Source of the DNA: Eustoma russellianum
Taxonomy: Eukaryota; Streptophyta; Magnoliopsida; Gentianales; Gentianaceae
Direction of reading: 5' to 3'
DNA: 64,000 nt
Assembly: GCA_036186865.1 (NCBI GenBank)
Contig: AP025047.1
Coordinates: 30,882,588-30,946,587 of the forward strand
The notes under the pieces were generated by a model. It had not been told where the DNA came from and ran no database searches. It saw only the letters and a program-made list of their open reading frames with translations. Shown piece by piece: positions 12,119-24,007 of the stretch. How positions within the stretch are numbered: the first letter of the stretch is position 1; each line of letters begins with the position of its first letter. The position numbers were made by a program, and so were the translations under genes.

Positions 12119-14940
12119 TAATGAACTAAACTAGTTCATTGAGTGAAGTACTTAGTTAATTAAACTAAGTAGTTCATTAAAGGAAGCAATATTTGGACAA
12201 GGCACAAAGGCAGCAAGATTAAGAAAGGAAAGTCTCCTCCTCCTCCTCTCACCAAATATACACGCCATTTATGTGTGTGTATATATATATTTCAGATTTT
12301 TTTTGAAAAAGGCACATACACATGTATTCCAACGTACGACCGACACGTTACATATTTTACGTACGTATGTTAACGTCACACCATCATACTTAACTCATAT
12401 TTATGAGTATATTCAAATCTTATATCATATGATATAAGTCATGGTGATGACAAATTAAATACGACACGTTAAAAGGTTCTAAACCAAAAAATTGTCGTAT
12501 CAGGCGAATACCGAAACTTCGCCAACGTGTCACGTACTTGCCATAAATAGATGGCCAGCCCCTACATTTCAAAAATACTCAAAAATTTCGTGGGTATGAT
12601 GTTATGTGCAGCCATAAAATCATTCCATGTTGGCACACACAAATCACCCCACAATAAGGCCAAATTGTAGAGATTTCAATTTCAATTTTGTCACATGTAT
12701 ATGGCGCCACTTTAAGACCAGCCAAGTGCTGAATATTAAAGTTTAATTTATGTATATTATGTGTAACATAATATATATAACATGTGCAAAAATTTGGAAT
12801 TTAATTAGAGAAAAATCGGGTAATCGATAAACATCGAAAATTCGGTTTTCTACGTACACAACACATGGAACGTTTTTAGCACATCATACGACCTGTATCT
12901 AGACACTTTTTACATATGTCATACATCTTAAAGTGTTCTAGAAAATTAAATTAAGGGCTGATTGGAATATGCCATGTGTGTATTATTAAATGTGCACTAT
13001 TTTACAAAGTTTGCAAAAATAAAATTCAGCACATGCATACATATCATACACGCCTATTCTAGCTGAAATGGAGCATATATGGAGCCTTGTTGGCATATTG
13101 ATTGGTCAAGAATCAATCATACAATGTTGGTGACATAAAGAAAGAAGCTACACAAGGTAATATTTCAAATCTTGTCACAATTGTGACACATGCTGAAAAT
13201 TCAGCATGTGTGCAAAATGGATGGCCGAAATTATTACTTTAATTATCCAAATTTTGTTGTCTTGAATCATGTGATTAATTAGAAGACAATTTGGAAGTAT
13301 TTTAAATATTTTATGGAATAAAGAAAGTGATATTCTTGGATATCACACATGCTGAAAATTTCAGCATGTGTGCAATGCATCAAGGCATTTTTAAGGCCTT
13401 GTTATTGTCTAATTTTTATTCCATAAAAGATGAGAATATTGTATACTAAATGGTGATTGAATTATACTTTGCTTTCTTGGATTAAATCAATGCAAAATAG
13501 GCAATATTTTGAATGAAATGCAAATGAGACACATGCTGAAATTTCAGCATGATATGGCCGATTTTTGTACCTATTTTTGGAGAAAAATGTCTTGCTTAAC
13601 TTATGTGATAATCTTGTGAATTATGGCAACTATTTTATGATGATTTTGGCACATGTTTTTAGTGGAATTCTCAGATTTTCCTAGTCATCAAATGATGACA
13701 ACATTCAACCAATTAATGAGTGCCAAGTAAGCAAAAGTTAAATGATCATCCAATGAGGAGGTGCCAAGTAAGCATAATCATGTCACGATGATGCCACATA
13801 TTCTCCCAATAACTTAGAAGATAATTTTCAACAAGGGAAGGCAACAAAGGGGGCGGCCAAGACTTGTTAAAAAGAAGGAAGAAGAGCAAAACAAGAACAA
13901 GAACAAGAGTTGCAAATTCAAAGATCAAAAGTGTTCTAGCCTTCTTCTTCTACACTCTCTTTCTTTTTTCTTCCTAAAAGCCTATTGTACTTACATTAAT
14001 ATACTTGAATAGGCCTCTTAGACCACCACATATTCTTTATCTTTGTAAAATATTGATCAAGGTGTGATCAATCTTCAATCTTGCAAGGTGGTGGTGTTCG
14101 TGTGCATTGTATTCAACATACAAGGTTTGTAAAGGGTTGGAGTTGGTGTGTAACTCCATCAAACCTGTGGTAAGGTGTTTTTGTGTTGTGTGATTAGTGT
14201 GAACCGAGGAAGGTGTTCTCGAAGACTAGAGTAGGTTGTTTATAACCGAACCAGTATAAAATTCTTGGTGTCATTTACTTTCAGCACTGATTTTTTTGTT
14301 TCAGCATTGTTTACTGTTTTTAATCACGTTCGTAAAAATAGCAAACGAATTTCAAAAATCACAAAACTTTCAGGAAACATAGCCACATGTTTTAAGGTTC
14401 TTTTGGCACAAGTTTCAACCCTTTTGGACAAGTATAAGTCACCCAAACGTCCAACGTTCTGAGACTAGTGCAGTCTGATTTTCAGGCTTGCAAAGGTTGA
14501 GACTTTGATCGTATTTGACTAACTTTCCAAAAGACTTTTTCAAAACTGTTTCAACCCATTTAAATATAACATATAAGGGGTTAGTGTTCAAAATTTCAGA
14601 GCATTTGGAATTATGTATAAATAGGAATAAATTTTTCAAATCAGTCTACCGTTTCTGGCAGATTCGCGCAATCTGACCACCAACGAATTTTCAAGGGGTT
14701 AGAAGTTGAATTTAAATCTGAAATTTTTAGGAGACACTCATAACATCTGAGGCTAAGTTCTCTCTAAATTTCAGAATTTTTGAAGACTTGAAACCTAGTT
14801 TTCAAAACGTTTTAAAACTGGTCCTGAAAACAGAAACTGTTTTCAGAAGTTGGGTTTTTGGTTCAAACTAATTTTAAAAACCACATTTTCCGCACCCACT
14901 ATTCAACCCCCCCTTCTAGTGGTGCCTTGCAGATCCTACA
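12119..14940 (+). repeat. Second, 5'-truncated Copia-1 LTR in direct tandem
   Basis: Starts exactly where the first LTR ends (CCTACA then TAATGAACTAAAC) and repeats 9303-12118 with point differences and small indels, ending at the same terminus GATCCTACA at 14940. It lacks the first 220 bases of the LTR, including TGTAGAG. Its palindromes are at 13186-13211, 13345-13371 and 13529-13551. Either a 2.8-kb segment of one LTR was duplicated in tandem, or two LTRs recombined. Confidence 0.85.
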
Positions 14941-15748
14941 CGATCCTTTTCAGGGTGTTTGTTTGTTTGCTTGTCCTTATTAGGGCAGTCATATGATAGA
15001 TGTCCAAGTTTACCNNNNNNNNNNCATTTGATTTAAATACAATAGTCTTACCTTGTTTTGATGATGATTCCGATTTCCTTATGATGAGTTTGTTCTAATA
15101 TACCTTAAGTGATCCAATTAGTTCTTCCATCTTAATTGATTTAGTTTCTTTGCTTTCTTCTATAGCCGTTACTTTAGGGTCCCACTCGGATGGAAGGCTT
15201 CGCAAGACCCTTTGTACCTTTTCCTGCATAGAGAAGGCTTTGCCAAGAGACTCAAGAGAATTGTAAATGTTAGTCAAGCGAAGATCCATATCAACGATAG
15301 ATTCATTTGGTAATAATTTAAATGACTTGAGTGTGGATATAAGCATGTTGATTTTGGACTCTTTTACTTGACTAGTGCCTTCGTGTTTCATTTCAAGAAT
15401 TCTCTACATTTCCTGAGCACTAGAACAATTTGAAACATAACTAGATTCACTTTTACTTAGTCCATTTAAAAGTAATTGTATAGCCTTAGCGTTCATGCTT
15501 AGTCTCTTCTTATCATCACTAGTATACTCTTGTTTAGGCTTAACAACTTCTAGTGTGACTCCATCTACAGTGGATAATTTTGATGGAACAAATGGACCAT
15601 CTTCTATAATTGACCAAAGATCAATATCAATTGCCATAAGGAAAAGTTTCATTCTTAACTTCCATTGAATGAAAGACTCGCCGTCAAAGAGAGGAGGCCT
15701 TTGACTGGACATACCTTCTTGCTCGGTTTTGAAGTTTGTGGTTGCCAT
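14941..15748 (-). pseudogene. Copia-1b gag, interrupted by stops and a sequence gap
   Basis: ATG at 15748. Early residues contain SSQRPPLFDGESFIQWKLRM and LFLMAIDIDLWSIIEDGP, matching the gag start of Copia-2a at 52020-52130. An in-frame TAG at 15404-15406 replaces a Trp (QEM*R). The capsid continues from 15403 (MKHEGTSQVKESKINML) through LRSLPSEWDPKV to SLKVY and a TAG at 15095. After the gap, 15014-14941 encodes the second half of a CCHC zinc knuckle (GKLGHLSYDCPNKD). By comparison with Copia-2a about 68 residues (near 200 bp) are hidden in the gap. Confidence 0.8.
15015..15024. other. Assembly gap (10 N)
   Basis: Ten Ns inside the gag of Copia-1b. The flanking gag sequence is on the same strand and in order, so the gap joins true neighbours, but its real size is probably about 200 bp. 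Confidence 0.95.
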
Positions 15749-15790
15749 CCCACTAAGATCGTTGGATCCTTTTGTTGTGAGTGTTCTTGA

Positions 15791-15800
15791 TCTGATACCA
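15791..15800 (-). promoter_or_regulatory. Copia-1b primer-binding site
   Basis: The minus strand reads TGGTATCAGA two bases after the LTR terminus CCTACA. The match to initiator-Met tRNA stops at ten bases; the following GCC is replaced by TCA. Confidence 0.85.
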
Positions 15801-15802
15801 CT

Positions 15803-18801
15803 TGTAGGATCTGCAAGGCACCACTAGAAGGGGGGTTGAATAGTGGGTGCGGAAAATGTGCTTTTTAAAATTGTTTTAAACCAAAAACCCAACTTCTGAA
15901 AACAGTTTCTGTTTTCAGGACCAGTTTTGAAACTTTTTGAAAACTAGGTTGCATGTCTTCAAAAATTCTGAAATTTGGAGGGAACTTAGTCTTAGATGTT
16001 CTGAGTATCTCCTAAAAATTTCAGATTAAAATTCAACCTTTAACCCCTTGAAAAATCGTTGGTGGTCAGATTGCGTAAATTTTCTAGAAACGGTAGTCTG
16101 ATTTGAAAAATTAATTTCTATTTAACCGTGACTCCAAATGCTCTGAAAATTTAATCACTAACCCCTTATTAGTTGTATTTGGGTTGAAACAGTTTTGAAA
16201 AATTCTTTTAGGAAGATAGTCAAATACGTTCAAAGTCTCAACCTTTGCAAGCCTGAAAATCAGACTGCACTAGTCTCAGAACTTTAGACGTTTGAATGAC
16301 TTATACTTGTCCAAAAAGGTTGAAACTTGCGCCAAAAGAACCTTAAGACGTGTGGCTATGTTTCCTTTACTATTTTTACGAACGTGATAAAAATGATGCA
16401 CTGTGCTGGAAACTGAAAGTAAGTGCTGAAAGTAAAGAACACAAGGAATTTTATACTGGTTCGGTTAAAACAACTTACTCCAGTCTTCGAGGACACCTTC
16501 CTCGGTCAGCACTAATCACAAAACACAATGAACACCTTACCACATAGGGTTGATGGAGTTACACACCAACTCTAACCCTTTACAAATCTTGTAAATGAAT
16601 ATAACGATCACGAACACCACCACCTTGCGAGTGCAAGATTGATCACACCTTGATCAATATTTTACAACAATAAAGAATAAATGGTGGTATGTAAGAAGCC
16701 TATTCAAGATGTATGAATATGAATACAATAGGTTTTTAGAGAGAAAAAAGAAAGAAGGTGTAGAAGAAGAGATGAAAAACGTTTTTGCACTTTGAATTTG
16801 CTAGACTTGTTCTTGTATTTTGTTTGCTCTCTTCTTTCCTTTTTATCACCATATGGCCGCCCACTATGATGCCCCTTTCCTCTTGAAAATTATCTTCTAA
16901 GTCCTTGGAAGAGTATATTGCATCATTGTGATATTTTCTTGCTTACTTGACAGCTCCTCATTGGATGATCATTAAGCTCTTGCTTACTTGGCACTCATTG
17001 ATTGGATGGAAGTTGTCATCATTTGATGACTAGATAAATCTGAAAATAAACCTTAAAAAACATGTGCCAATTTGCCATAAAATTATTTCCATAAGTCACA
17101 TAATCATCCCACATAATTAGCAAGATAAATTTCTCTAATTTACCATGATAAAATCGGCCATTAACCTTCTCCACATGCTGAAATTTCATCATGTGTAACA
17201 TGTACACTTTATTCAAATTGTTGTCAAGTTTGCATTTGATTAATTCCTTGAAAATAAAGAAGAAATCAATCATCATTTAGTACATAACATTTCTACCAAT
17301 TTTGAAATAAACTTAGTCACCAAGTAGACCATAAAATCGGCCACATTCTTTTCTACACATGCTGAAATTTTCAGAATGTGTGATATTTGAAAATATCACT
17401 TGATTATTTCCATAATATATTCAAAACATTTCCATACTATATTTCAATTAATCCACATAATTCAAATTTGTAAATATGGTTCATTAAGTGTAAAAAAAAT
17501 CGGCCAGCCTATGCACACATGCTGAAATTTTCAGCATGTGTTACAAATGTGACATAGTTTGAAATGTTACCTTGTGTAGCTCCTTCCTTTATGTCACCAA
17601 CATTGTATGCTTTATTCTTGCCCAATCAAGATGCCAACAAAGCTCCACATATGCTCCAACATGGCTGAGCTAGGCGTGTATGATGAATATACATGTGTTG
17701 AATTTTATTTTTGCAAACTTTGTAAAATAGTGCACATATAATTATACACATATGGTATATTTCCTTAATTGATTTTTCTAGAACACTTTAGAATTTATGA
17801 GGTATGTAAAAAGTGTCTAGATACATGTTATATGCCATGCCAAAAATGTTCCATGTGTCGTGTTCGTAGAAAACCGAATTTTCGACGTTTGTCGATTACC
17901 CGATTTTTCTTCGATTAAATTCCAACTTTTTGCACATGTTATATATATTATGTTACACATAATATACATAAATTAAACTTTAATATTCAGCACTTAGGCT
18001 AATCTAAAGTGGCGCCCAACATGTGGCAAAATTGAATTTGGAATCTCCACAATTTGGCCTTAATTTGGGGTGATTTGTGTGCCAACATGGAATGATTTTA
18101 TGGTTGTACATACCATGTAAGCCACGAAATTTGTGGCCACTTTTGAAGTGTAGGGGCTGGCCATCTATATATGGCAAGTACGTGACACGTTGGCGAAGTT
18201 TCGGTATTCACCTGATACGATAATTTTTGGTTTAGAACCTTTTAACATGTCGTAATAAATTTGTCATCACCATGACTTATATCATATGATATAGGACCTG
18301 AATATACTCATAAATATGAGTTAAATATAGTGATGTGACGTTAACGTACGTACGTAAAATATATAACATGCCGGTAGTACGTTGGAATATATGTGTATGT
18401 GCCTTTTAAAAAAATCTGAATATATATATATATATAAATTGAAAATGGCGTGTAGGAGGGAGTGAAGGACTTTTCTTTCTTCAACTTGTTGCCTTTGTGC
18501 CTTTTCCAAATATAGCTTCCTTTAATGAACTACTTAGTTTATTTAACTAAGTACTTCACTTAATGAACTAGTTTAGTTCATTAATGATGGCACCTGAAAA
18601 TAGTTCAAATAGAACAAATGCTTGCCATTTGATGTAAGCTTTAAAGCTTCATGGCTCGTTAGTACGACAACAATATATATGAAATATATAAGGCAAGTTT
18701 TATGCAAAACGTGTCATGTCATACAATATGTCATGCATTTCTTTAATACACGTTATTTAAATTATGCATTTTGTAATCACTCAAACCCCTTTTTCTCTAC
18801 A
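15803..18801 (-). repeat. Copia-1b 5' LTR (3.0 kb)
   Basis: On the minus strand it starts TGTAGAG at 18801 and ends CCTACA at 15803. It is a full-length relative of 9083-12118. The palindrome triplet is at 17515-17541 (intact 13-base arms), 17355-17381 (one changed base) and 17172-17196 (decayed). A short (TA)n run lies at 18420-18436. There is no coding signal. Confidence 0.9.
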
Positions 18802-19072
18802 GTCGCTAGTGCACAATGTCTTTCAAGTATCACAGCTGAGACATTACGTTCCTGATCCAAGTCATGTGCTAGAGGCTCGACCATTGAAGATGAAAAGTGA
18901 CACGACATACAAGGAGACTCCATTGCGCATCATAGACCAAAAAGATCAAGTACTAAGGAGATGAGTTATCCCTTATGTTAAAGTTCAGTGGTCGAACCAC
19001 ACCGAGCAAGAGGAGACACGAGACCTTGAAGAAGAGGTGTGCGAGAACTATCCCCATTTATTCGACTAATGT
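18802..19072 (+). pseudogene. Gypsy-B1 pol C-terminus (integrase end, chromodomain-like tail)
   Basis: Reads LVHNVFQVSQLRHYVPDPSHV, then LEARPLKMKSDTTYKETPLRI and DQKDQVLRR, an in-frame TGA at 18961-18963, then VIPYVKVQWSNHTEQEETRD and ending NYPHLFD at 19072. The HNVFxVS..YVPDPSHVL block is the conserved end of plant Gypsy integrases, and the VKVQWSNH...W/L tail resembles the degenerate chromodomain of Tekay-type chromoviruses. The N-terminal part of pol is absent. Confidence 0.85.
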
Positions 19073-19097
19073 ACGTAAGTTTCAAGGACAAAACTTT

Positions 19098-19113
19098 TTG
19101 TAAGGGGGAGGAG
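19098..19113 (+). other. Gypsy-B1 polypurine tract
   Basis: TTGTAAGGGGGAGGAG, directly before the TGTTGCA start of the LTR; the start point for plus-strand DNA synthesis. Gypsy-B2 has the related TTTTTGTAAGGGGAGTAGAA. Confidence 0.85.
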
Positions 19114-20073
19114 TGTTGCATACGACTTTTTATGAAAACAGGAGAATTAAATAAAACAAAAAAATAGGACAGATCCTAAACTACCTAGGATTAGGAGTTT
19201 GGATATAATTTATATGGAAACATATCCTAAACCTACACTAATTAGGATATTACATAAATCCTATAACTATATAGAAAATACCTAAATCTAGCTATTCTAT
19301 AATCATCTATATATACTATTCAAAGCTACAACCCTAACCAGAAGGAAAAAAAAGTTTCCCCTTCCCCACAATCAAATTCAACCATATTAAAACAAATATA
19401 TATTTCAACTCCCTTGCAAGCCAAGATCAGCCGAGTTTAAGGATAGGCAAGGAAGGAAGATTTTGCGTAGGAACAATTTGCCTAACGAGGTAGGTTACCT
19501 TCTCCTCTTCTCGAATTGCCCGCACTTTGTGCGTTAGGGCGTAATTGCTATAAATTATCTATGTGCTATTTTTTATGCCTTCATATGCATGTTTTATATG
19601 ATGTTGGCATGTGCAAAAATGTGTAATGGTGTTTTGCGTGTGATTTGAGATTCATTAAAAAGATTCGATTTTTATGTGATTAGGTGGAAAATTGCATGAT
19701 ATGCCTTAGAAATACGTCACATAGCTTGGAAATTATGCCGGAATTAATCTGAAAGTTGAAAAACACGCCTGGAAGGCGGCGCGTATGCAACACGCACTTG
19801 TTTCAAGGGTGGCGCATGGGGCCCATGCGCGGCCCCTGATGGCGCGTGCAAGTCACGTGCCAAGGTGATGGTTCCAGTGTGTCTGTCGCGTTAAACAGAT
19901 TCAAATGGAATTGGTTTGGGCTAATTCGGAGTTAAAATAGAGATTTTATTGAGGTTAAAAGAAAATTAGAATTTAAAGAATTAAAAAAGGGCTGAGTGTT
20001 GGCCCGCATGTTGTTTTTGGGCCGAGTTTTCTGGAATAAAAATGGCTAGGCTGAAAAGAAAAAGGAGGCCTGG

Positions 20074-20155
<82 letters not shown>

Positions 20156-21430
20156 GCGCCAGCGGCCAGCGGGCTCCTGTCTGGGCCAGACTGAGTTAGA
20201 GAGAAAAGGGCCATGGAAAAAAGGGGTCGGCTATTATAAAAAAATATAATAAATAAAATAATATAATTATTATCTAACAAATAGGGAAATAGTAATTAAT
20301 TAATAAAATAAAATAAAAATACTAATAAAAAACAAAATTATATAATCACAGTAAAAAAGAGGAAAAATATTTAATTAATATAATATTAATATCACTTAGA
20401 AACCCATTAAATAAATTAAAATAAATTAAAATAAAAAGAAAAAAGGGAGGAAAAGGAAGAGAGAAGAAAATGATATTAAAGCAAGAGAAAAAAATATAGG
20501 GGAAGATAAAAATAAATAAATAAAAGATTGAAGTGCTCGAAAGCCTAGGAAAGATAAAATAAAGTGTACAAACCTAAAATAAAGTCTAGAAAGATAAAAT
20601 ACAGTTTTGAACCATACGCAATATAGGGTAACTACGCAATATAGAATGAAGCATGCAACATAGGAGAACCGGAAGTGTGAAAGTGTGCAGCATTCATGGG
20701 ACGTGCATCCTTTCGAGGCGAGTGACTTGACGATACGAAGCGTGTGCCCTGACTCTATGTTACGGAGCGTGTGATAGGACCCCGGGACATGCATTGCATG
20801 ACATGGATAGAAGAGCATGACGTGTGATATGATGTGATCGGTTGTGTGACACGGTAGTGTGAATGAGCATGCATCATGAAGTTGCGCATTGCATATTTAT
20901 ATGTGACGAAATTATATGTGTTTATTATATGTTTACTTTGCGATCGGATCAGGTATGTGTTATTTGCTTTATCTATTTGTACATTTATTGTAAGTAATGG
21001 TTCCTTTCTGGGAATAGACGAGTAACCTACGGATGATTTCACAATCACTCATCCCTCCTACTAATCCTTCTATAGGTGAGCTCGAGTTCGAGTATATCTT
21101 TGTAGAGGAGGAGTCTGACTATGTGAGCTGGGACGAGTGAGTTTTCAAAAGATCTTCTGGGATATTTGATGGTTTTCACATTTATTTCGTTTTATCAGAC
21201 TTTTAGAATTCTGTTTGACGTGTTGGGTTTCGTCACCCTTAAACTCTGATTTATTTTTACATTAGGATTATTTATAAATTGAATTTGAATTTTTAATTAT
21301 CGTTTCCGCGAGAAAAAAAAATTATGTTATTTTTGACGTGTAAGAAGTTTGAACGACGTCTTGTAGTTCTCGTAGTAGACTACGGAGGTGCACTGCTCTC
21401 GATGCTTGTGTTCGGGAGCGGGGCGATACA
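19114..21430 (+). repeat. Gypsy-B1 3' LTR (2.3 kb)
   Basis: Begins TGTTGCATACGAC and ends GAGCGGGGCGATACA. The last 120 bases match the LTR ends of Gypsy-B2 and Gypsy-C in inverted or direct orientation (Gly-rich 'cgggagcggg' block). It contains a pure (TA)n microsatellite of about 80 bp (20073-20152) and long A-rich stretches at 20230-20620. The translated 'YIYIYI' frame is an artefact of the repeat. Confidence 0.8.
20073..20152. repeat. (TA)n microsatellite
   Basis: About 40 uninterrupted AT units inside the Gypsy-B1 LTR. Length is likely variable and may be mis-assembled. Confidence 0.95.
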
Positions 21431-21508
21431 TTCTTGCTGTGGAAATTGAATGGTTATTTGTTTATGTTGATTTGTTTCTTTAATTTATGTCTGATTGGTG
21501 CTATGCAG

Positions 21509-22725
21509 ATGCTAAGCAAGCTAAAGGGTTTCTGACATTCTTCAAAAATCTCCCCAATGTCAGTCTCTGTGATCTCAAATTCTATTTATCTATTGTTTTG
21601 CTTTAGCCAAATAAAAGAAAATCTGATTGATGATTTTGCAGGACTCAAGGGCTGTTCGCTTCTTCGATTGCCAGGTACTTACTTCACTGTCTGCCCTTTT
21701 TCTCTTAGTATTTGTCAGTAGCAATCACATGAGGGTACAAATAGTTTGGAAGTATCCTTGTGTTTTCTGTTCATTTAATTTTAGACGTTTGTTGGAGCAG
21801 GTAGTTGCATTTTTGTGTTTGTCTATTTGAATGACTGGTCTTGTCTGGGGAAATTTTCGACGTGGTTTTAAATTTGTCTAATGGATGAAAAAGTAGTACA
21901 CTTGTTGTTTCATAGTTTTATGTGAGACTAAATGAACTCGTGAGATGTTGCATATTTGGAAGAAAGTATTACATTGTGCATGCTCGCGAAACGAAATGAT
22001 TCTCAATATAATAACTATTACAGAAAGGATTTTATCTGGATTAAGTTCTTTTAATCATTCCAGTAAGAAATAAATTGCTCTTTTTCCAGAATCTTGGTGG
22101 GTTTACCAGATTATATGCTGAGTTCAGTGGAGTCCTTGTATGTTTTGACTGATCCTTTAAGTCCATAGTGGCTAGTCCTCGTATTAATCTTGGTCAACTA
22201 CTCGTTCAACCACCAAATTTGAGACCTAAGTTTTATTGTATCCTATAGGAATGTCAGCTTTCCGATATTGCATGATTTTTTTAAAGAAAGGCTACTAAAG
22301 TAAGTTCCTTTAAGCTTCCTTTTGATATCTTTTGGAGGTTACTTGCTGCTTCATCTTTCTCCATCAATTTACATGTGTTTTTTTTTTTGGCTATTGTTTG
22401 GTCTTTGGTTTTTGTTTGCGTTCATGTTCGTCACGGGAATTTAATTGTCTTTATGTACTTCAGTGTTGTGATGGTTCATCTTTTTCATTTGGCAAGCAGT
22501 TCTCTTGTTCACACCTGATCTTTGGTTAACTTGGTTGTTGGTTTATGTAATTTTTTCATGTAGAATGAATGCCTCAGGGGATTTAACAGGAAAACTATGG
22601 ACTTTTTTGTTTCTTTGTATTTCTCAACGGGTCTTGCTTTTGTTCATGACTATGATACTGCTCATGGTGATACTGCTCCTTTCACAGAAAGACTTATTAC
22701 CACACCACTACACTCTTGCGGCACA
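21509..22725 (+). pseudogene. MSH2: MSH2 mismatch-repair gene fragment (N-terminal exons)
   Basis: MSH2 is the shared subunit of the MutS-alpha and MutS-beta DNA mismatch sensors in the nucleus. Three exon-like blocks match its N-terminal mismatch-binding domain. 21509-21558 follows tatgcag and reads AKQAKGFLTFFKNLPN up to a GT. 21642-21674 lies between ttttgcag and gtactt and reads DSRAVRFFDCQ. 22648-22725 begins DYDTAHGDTAPF (family: DYYTAHGE), then a single-base loss shifts the frame and the family's TYY.TTT segment continues in another frame. The acceptor before block three is degraded (CAT, not CAG). The first exon and everything downstream are missing: the Gypsy-B1 LTR ends 78 bases upstream and a SINE-like sequence follows. 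The call rests on recognised family motifs. Confidence 0.7.
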
Positions 22726-22846
22726 TTATGGGTGATTGAGAAACAATCTCTGTGTGTTTCCAACACACATGTATGGTTGCGTACATCTGACTCTCATACT
22801 CCGTCATAGACAAGAGCCTCTAAAGCAATGGAGTAATGTTGTTGTT
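22726..22846 (+). mobile_element. SINE fragment (tRNA-derived, GTTGTTGTTG end)
   Basis: The stretch with 'gagaaacaatctctgtg', 'ggttgcgtacatctgac' and the terminal 'aatgttgttgttgtag' has the body and 3' end of a widespread family of plant SINEs whose 3' end is a short TTG repeat. The tRNA-like head is not clear, so the copy is 5' truncated or diverged. It abuts the MSH2 remnant. Confidence 0.5.
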
Positions 22847-23380
22847 GTAGTATTTTTTTAAGAAAGAGAACCTGGGACCTCTCGGTATAATATGTCACAT
22901 AATTCCACTGCATGTAATACCCACACATGAACATCAAAATATACTCCCCACAGCTCAAATATAATAATGTCATCCACATACGTGGTAATAATATAACTAA
23001 AGACGCCAAGGGAAAAATCGAAGACCATCAGACTAAGTAATCATCTTATCATAGACTCAGTAAAGAACGAACGAAAATAATGATATTCAAGCCAGGTTGA
23101 AAACGCTCAAACGACTAAAAAGAATATCTCGACTTGTGTGAAGTCTAACAAGGGACCACCTAACATTTTTAGTTTCAAGTCCTTCAATCTTGGTGGCAAA
23201 AAGTCATACTCTGGTACTAAAGGCTTACATCGTCTCAGTCTCAAGAAGCATTATGAAGAATACAAATCAAGAAGCATTATGAAATACAAATCAGTAGCTC
23301 AGCGGCCTCCTGGATTGGTGAACACTTTACATAAGGACTCACACAAGGTATCCCTTGCAAACTAGCCCTTCGACTCAGCA
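22847..23380. other. Unassigned intergenic sequence
   Basis: No recognisable gene. It contains a partial direct repeat (tcaagaagcattatga, twice within 23240-23282). The frame at 23138-23365 has low-complexity composition and no family motif, so I do not call it a gene. Confidence 0.6.
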
Positions 23381-23475
23381 GCAGTGAAACACCCACAATG
23401 TGCGTATCTAGAATCGAACTCTGAACCTCTTGATGACAAATCCAATCCAAATATCAACTGAACTATGACGTAGGG
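23381..23475 (-). mobile_element. Possible SINE head with Pol III A and B boxes
   Basis: On the minus strand an A-box-like TAGTTCAGTTGA (23465-23454) is followed after 33 bases by a B-box-like AGTTCGATTC (23420-23411), the order and spacing of tRNA-derived SINE promoters. No cloverleaf closes cleanly, so it is not a tRNA gene. The 3' end and target duplications were not found. Confidence 0.35.
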
Positions 23476-23947
23476 TGGTTCAGTCTAGTTCTACGGTCAT
23501 GCGTTTAAGGAATACATTCAGACCTAATATTGTTATGCCTTTTTATTTTTTATTCAAATTCCACGTAAATTGAAATTATTAGCCATATATGCAAAATTAA
23601 CTTTTACATTTTTTTTTCTACTCAGCTGTATTGTTCAATTTATGTAATTGATTCTAGAATGATCATTTTTCGTATATTCAAAATGTATACCTTTCTAGTT
23701 AATTCTACCATACAGCATAACATTAAATATTTCAACCAAAAGACAAGCTTACTTTTTGATTATGCATGTTGCATATTGGTAAGGCTGTCAACGAAGAAAA
23801 ATACTAGGTAAAACATATTTCGTCTGTCTCAAAAATACTAACACAATTGACTGTATTGTAAGTTTATACAAGAAATTTGCCATAAAAAGAATAGGATTTT
23901 AAAACTAGAAGGATCAAAGACTAGAGTTACAAACCATAGGACAGACA

Positions 23948-24007
<60 letters not shown>

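Larger units (their letters stand above)
5009..14940 (+). mobile_element. Copia-1a: decayed Sirevirus-type Ty1/Copia element
   Basis: From left to right: gag C-terminal half, protease, GAG-pre-integrase, integrase, RT and RNase H (5009-8833), a cluster of polypurine tracts, a 3' LTR (9083-12118) and a second 5'-truncated LTR copy directly attached (12119-14940). The repeated AGGGGGAG tracts before the LTR, long LTRs and long coiled-coil gag are typical of the Sirevirus (Maximus/SIRE) lineage. The 5' part was cut away by the Gypsy-A insertion and should continue beyond the left edge of the window. Several frameshifts and stops make it defective. Confidence 0.85.
14941..18801 (-). mobile_element. 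Copia-1b: inverted 5' end of a Sirevirus of the same family
   Basis: In transcription order on the minus strand: 5' LTR (18801 to 15803), primer-binding site, gag (15748 to 14941) with an assembly gap, then an abrupt end against the plus-strand LTR at 14940. The right edge, TGTAGAG at 18801, lies inside the pol of Gypsy-B1. Its remaining pol and 3' LTR are absent here, possibly because Copia-1a inserted into its gag or through rearrangement. Confidence 0.8.
18802..21430 (+). mobile_element. Gypsy-B1: 3' end of a chromovirus-type Gypsy element
   Basis: Contains the end of pol (18802-19072), a polypurine tract (19098-19113) and a 3' LTR (19114-21430). The rest of pol was separated by the Copia-1b insertion at 18801/18802. 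The right edge lies in the MSH2 remnant. The pol tail is closely related to that of Gypsy-B2 at 34163-33930. Confidence 0.85.

Noticed and set aside
19981..20280. 99-codon minus-strand frame with a long Ile-Tyr run
   Set aside because: It is the translation of the (TA)n microsatellite inside an LTR.
23138..23365. 75-codon Lys/Ser-rich frame
   Set aside because: No recognisable domain, contains a small DNA repeat, and sits in intergenic sequence next to SINE-like pieces.
23289..23377. Plus-strand TAGCTCAGCGG with a later CTTCGACTC, as a tRNA or SINE promoter
   Set aside because: The spacing (about 67 bases) is too long for a tRNA-type A/B box pair and no cloverleaf forms.
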